Source: an uncultured Chloroflexota bacterium (GTDB lineage Bacteria > Chloroflexota > Dehalococcoidia > CAUJGQ01). From it: a DNA stretch of 8,121 nt. Positions 7,170 to 8,121 of the stretch are shown here, in pieces (the stretch's first letter is position 1; the number at the start of each line of letters is the position of its first letter). Under the pieces are notes generated by a model. The model was not told the DNA's origin. It did not search any database and was given only the letters and a program-made list of their open reading frames with translations. The stretch spans positions 1-8,121 of the forward strand of contig CALFMN010000019.1 of the NCBI GenBank assembly GCA_937879875.1. Reading direction: 5' to 3'. A program made the translations under genes and the position numbers.

Positions 7170-7368
7170 GGAGGAGAGCCTGCACGCGGGTAGAAAGCGG
7201 CAAGATTCGCGAGCGAGCCGAACAGACTGTTATGGGGCAATCGTGCCACCGAGCTGGAGGTCGGTCGGCAGGGCCGAGAGCATGAGCCGGGCACGGTCCC
7301 ACGTTTTCCCGTGGCGGCTCGACTCGCGATGGAATACCATCAGGAGGCAGACTGCCAGGGTGATATCT

Positions 7369-7620
7369 ATGGCCTACTACATCGCTCGCTCGTATACGCA
7401 GCCAGTTCGACGACTGTCAGTGGGTGGTCGGCGGAGTGTTTCCGTGGAACCACTGACTCTACTCGTTGCCGATTCTCTGTCTGGCTTTCCCACGCGGAAG
7501 GCGGCTGAAATAGCCGCGCTCGCACGGTATCCTGACAACGCATGGGAGGTCATTAAGGCTAATAGCATTTCTGAGGCAAGAACGTTGCTCGGCAGACAAC
7601 GACCGCCGCAGGAGTCATAA
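7369..7620 (+). CDS. Small unknown protein
   Basis: This predicted 83-residue soluble protein is one I do not recognise. The ATG at 7369 has AGGG eight bases upstream. An in-frame GTG at 7360 with AGGAGG (7342-7347) twelve bases before it is a real alternative, adding three residues. The frame is open back to 7162, but that part overlaps the RHS relic and has no protein-like character. The protein begins with a basic Tyr-rich strand (MAYYIARSYTQPVRRL), then VSVEPLTLLVADSLSGFPTR and a helical end (KAAEIAALARYPDNAWEVIK, then SISEARTLLG). There are no cysteines, signal peptide or membrane span. Base composition is lower in GC than the genes at 648-6813, which suggests an accessory or transferred gene. 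It converges on the gene at 7652 with a 31-bp gap. Confidence 0.55.
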   Translation: MAYYIARSYTQPVRRLSVGGRRSVSVEPLTLLVADSLSGFPTRKAAEIAALARYPDNAWEVIKANSISEARTLLGRQRPPQES

Positions 7621-7651
7621 AGCCTGAGAGACTTGCGAAGGTCTGCTAACG

Positions 7652-8121
7652 TTACTCAGCTGGAGTGGTCTGGCATTCTCGATACAGCAGCGTCGCTGAT
7701 GAGTTCCACACGATTGTCACGCCATTTACCTGTATGTCGGGACTCCTCAGATTGTTAAACGTGGCGTCATAGAAACAACCTCCAAGCTGTTCGCCAGGCG
7801 GGAGCGGAAAGTCGGCATCGGTGCAAGATCCACTACGAGGCTCACCAGCATCCGGCCATGTGATCTCGCCTCCGCCGAGTTCGCCAGCATGCAAATAAAT
7901 TGTCTCATCCGGAAAGATCGTGCCACTACCTGGATGAACGTCGACGAGGATATGGAGGCTTTGACCTCTGTCGCAGCCGGGTACGTTCACGACATTTTCG
8001 TAACTCAACGTTGAGGCTGGGCGATCTGCAGCCCCTGCCGCATTGGCACTGCCACTCCGCGCCTGCTCGGGTGCACCCTTGCCGATGGCGCCGTCGCCCG
8101 AGGAGGCAGCCGGGGGCGGCG
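7652..8121 (-). CDS. Probable exported protein, N-terminus beyond window
   Basis: The frame stays open from the window edge to TAA at 7654-7652, giving 155 visible residues. The 5' end is missing. The first 37 or so visible residues are rich in Pro, Ala, Gly and Ser (SSGDGAIGKGAPEQARSGSA), like a linker after a signal peptide or lipoprotein anchor. A domain of about 118 residues follows that appears rich in beta strands: LSYENVVNVPGCDRGQSLHI, DETIYLHAGELGGGEITWPD, then DIQVNGVTIVWNSSATLLYR. It has four cysteines (GCDRG, SGSCTD, GGCFYD, RECQTT), which fits two disulphides outside the cytoplasm. I recognise no family and no catalytic motif. A TTG at 8008-8006 could be read as a start, but the frame continues upstream in coding-like sequence. 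The signal peptide is inferred, not seen. Confidence 0.62.
   Translation of the reverse strand, partial: PPPAASSGDGAIGKGAPEQARSGSANAAGAADRPASTLSYENVVNVPGCDRGQSLHILVDVHPGSGTIFPDETIYLHAGELGGGEITWPDAGEPRSGSCTDADFPLPPGEQLGGCFYDATFNNLRSPDIQVNGVTIVWNSSATLLYRECQTTPAE

Noticed and set aside
7299..7314. Hairpin CCACG-TTTTCC-CGTGG as a terminator
   Set aside because: The stem is only five base pairs with no following T-tract. It is likely chance.
7162..7368. N-terminal extension of the small protein to GTG at 7162
   Set aside because: It would overlap the RHS relic region, has no suitable ribosome-binding site, and lacks protein-like sequence until MAYYIARS.
7629..7644. Imperfect hairpin AGACTT/AAGGTCT between the convergent genes as a terminator
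   Set aside because: It needs a bulge, is short and has no T-run. The location is right but the signal is too weak to call.

Overview
The window is GC-rich DNA, with somewhat AT-richer ends (roughly 1-200 and 7330-8030). It most likely comes from a high-GC, free-living bacterium. The large XRE/NB-ARC/TPR regulator, the RHS fragment and the codon use would fit Chloroflexota (Thermomicrobia-like) or an actinobacterial relative, but nothing here fixes the taxon. There is no rRNA, tRNA, CRISPR array or intact transposase.

Layout. (1) 22-443, minus strand: a small XRE-family repressor-like protein, followed by an overlapping or adjacent ORF of about 55 codons. A perfect 14-bp palindrome lies just upstream of the repressor. 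(2) 648-2549, plus strand: a full-length acyl-CoA synthetase of the acetyl/propionyl-CoA synthetase family. It has a clear Shine-Dalgarno/GTG start and a candidate extended -10 promoter. Its acyl pocket has propionyl-CoA-synthetase-like residues at two positions. (3) 2757-4120, minus strand: a translationally coupled pair (ATGA overlap), a SnoaL/NTF2-like protein followed by an NmrA-like NAD(P)-binding SDR protein. A doubtful third coupled ORF runs into the end of the synthetase gene. (4) 4121-4326: a 206-bp divergent regulatory region with a 9-bp direct repeat. (5) 4327-6813, plus strand: a large STAND-type regulator (XRE HTH, NB-ARC NTPase, TPR-like C-terminus), a plausible regulator of the divergent pair. 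(6) 6814-7368: gene debris. A second copy of the last 96 bases of the synthetase gene (5 mismatches, none changing a residue) abuts an antisense RHS-core fragment. (7) 7369-7620, plus strand: a small unknown protein. (8) 7652-8121, minus strand: a cysteine-containing, probably exported protein whose N-terminus lies beyond the window.

The most unusual feature is that the 3' end of the synthetase gene occurs twice in direct orientation (2454-2549 and 6908-7003). The two copies bracket exactly the SnoaL/SDR operon and its STAND regulator. This resembles an element inserted into the 3' end of a housekeeping gene that restores the reading frame with synonymous differences, as e14 does at icd. No integrase is present, so an old duplication or the remnant of a paralogue is a serious alternative.
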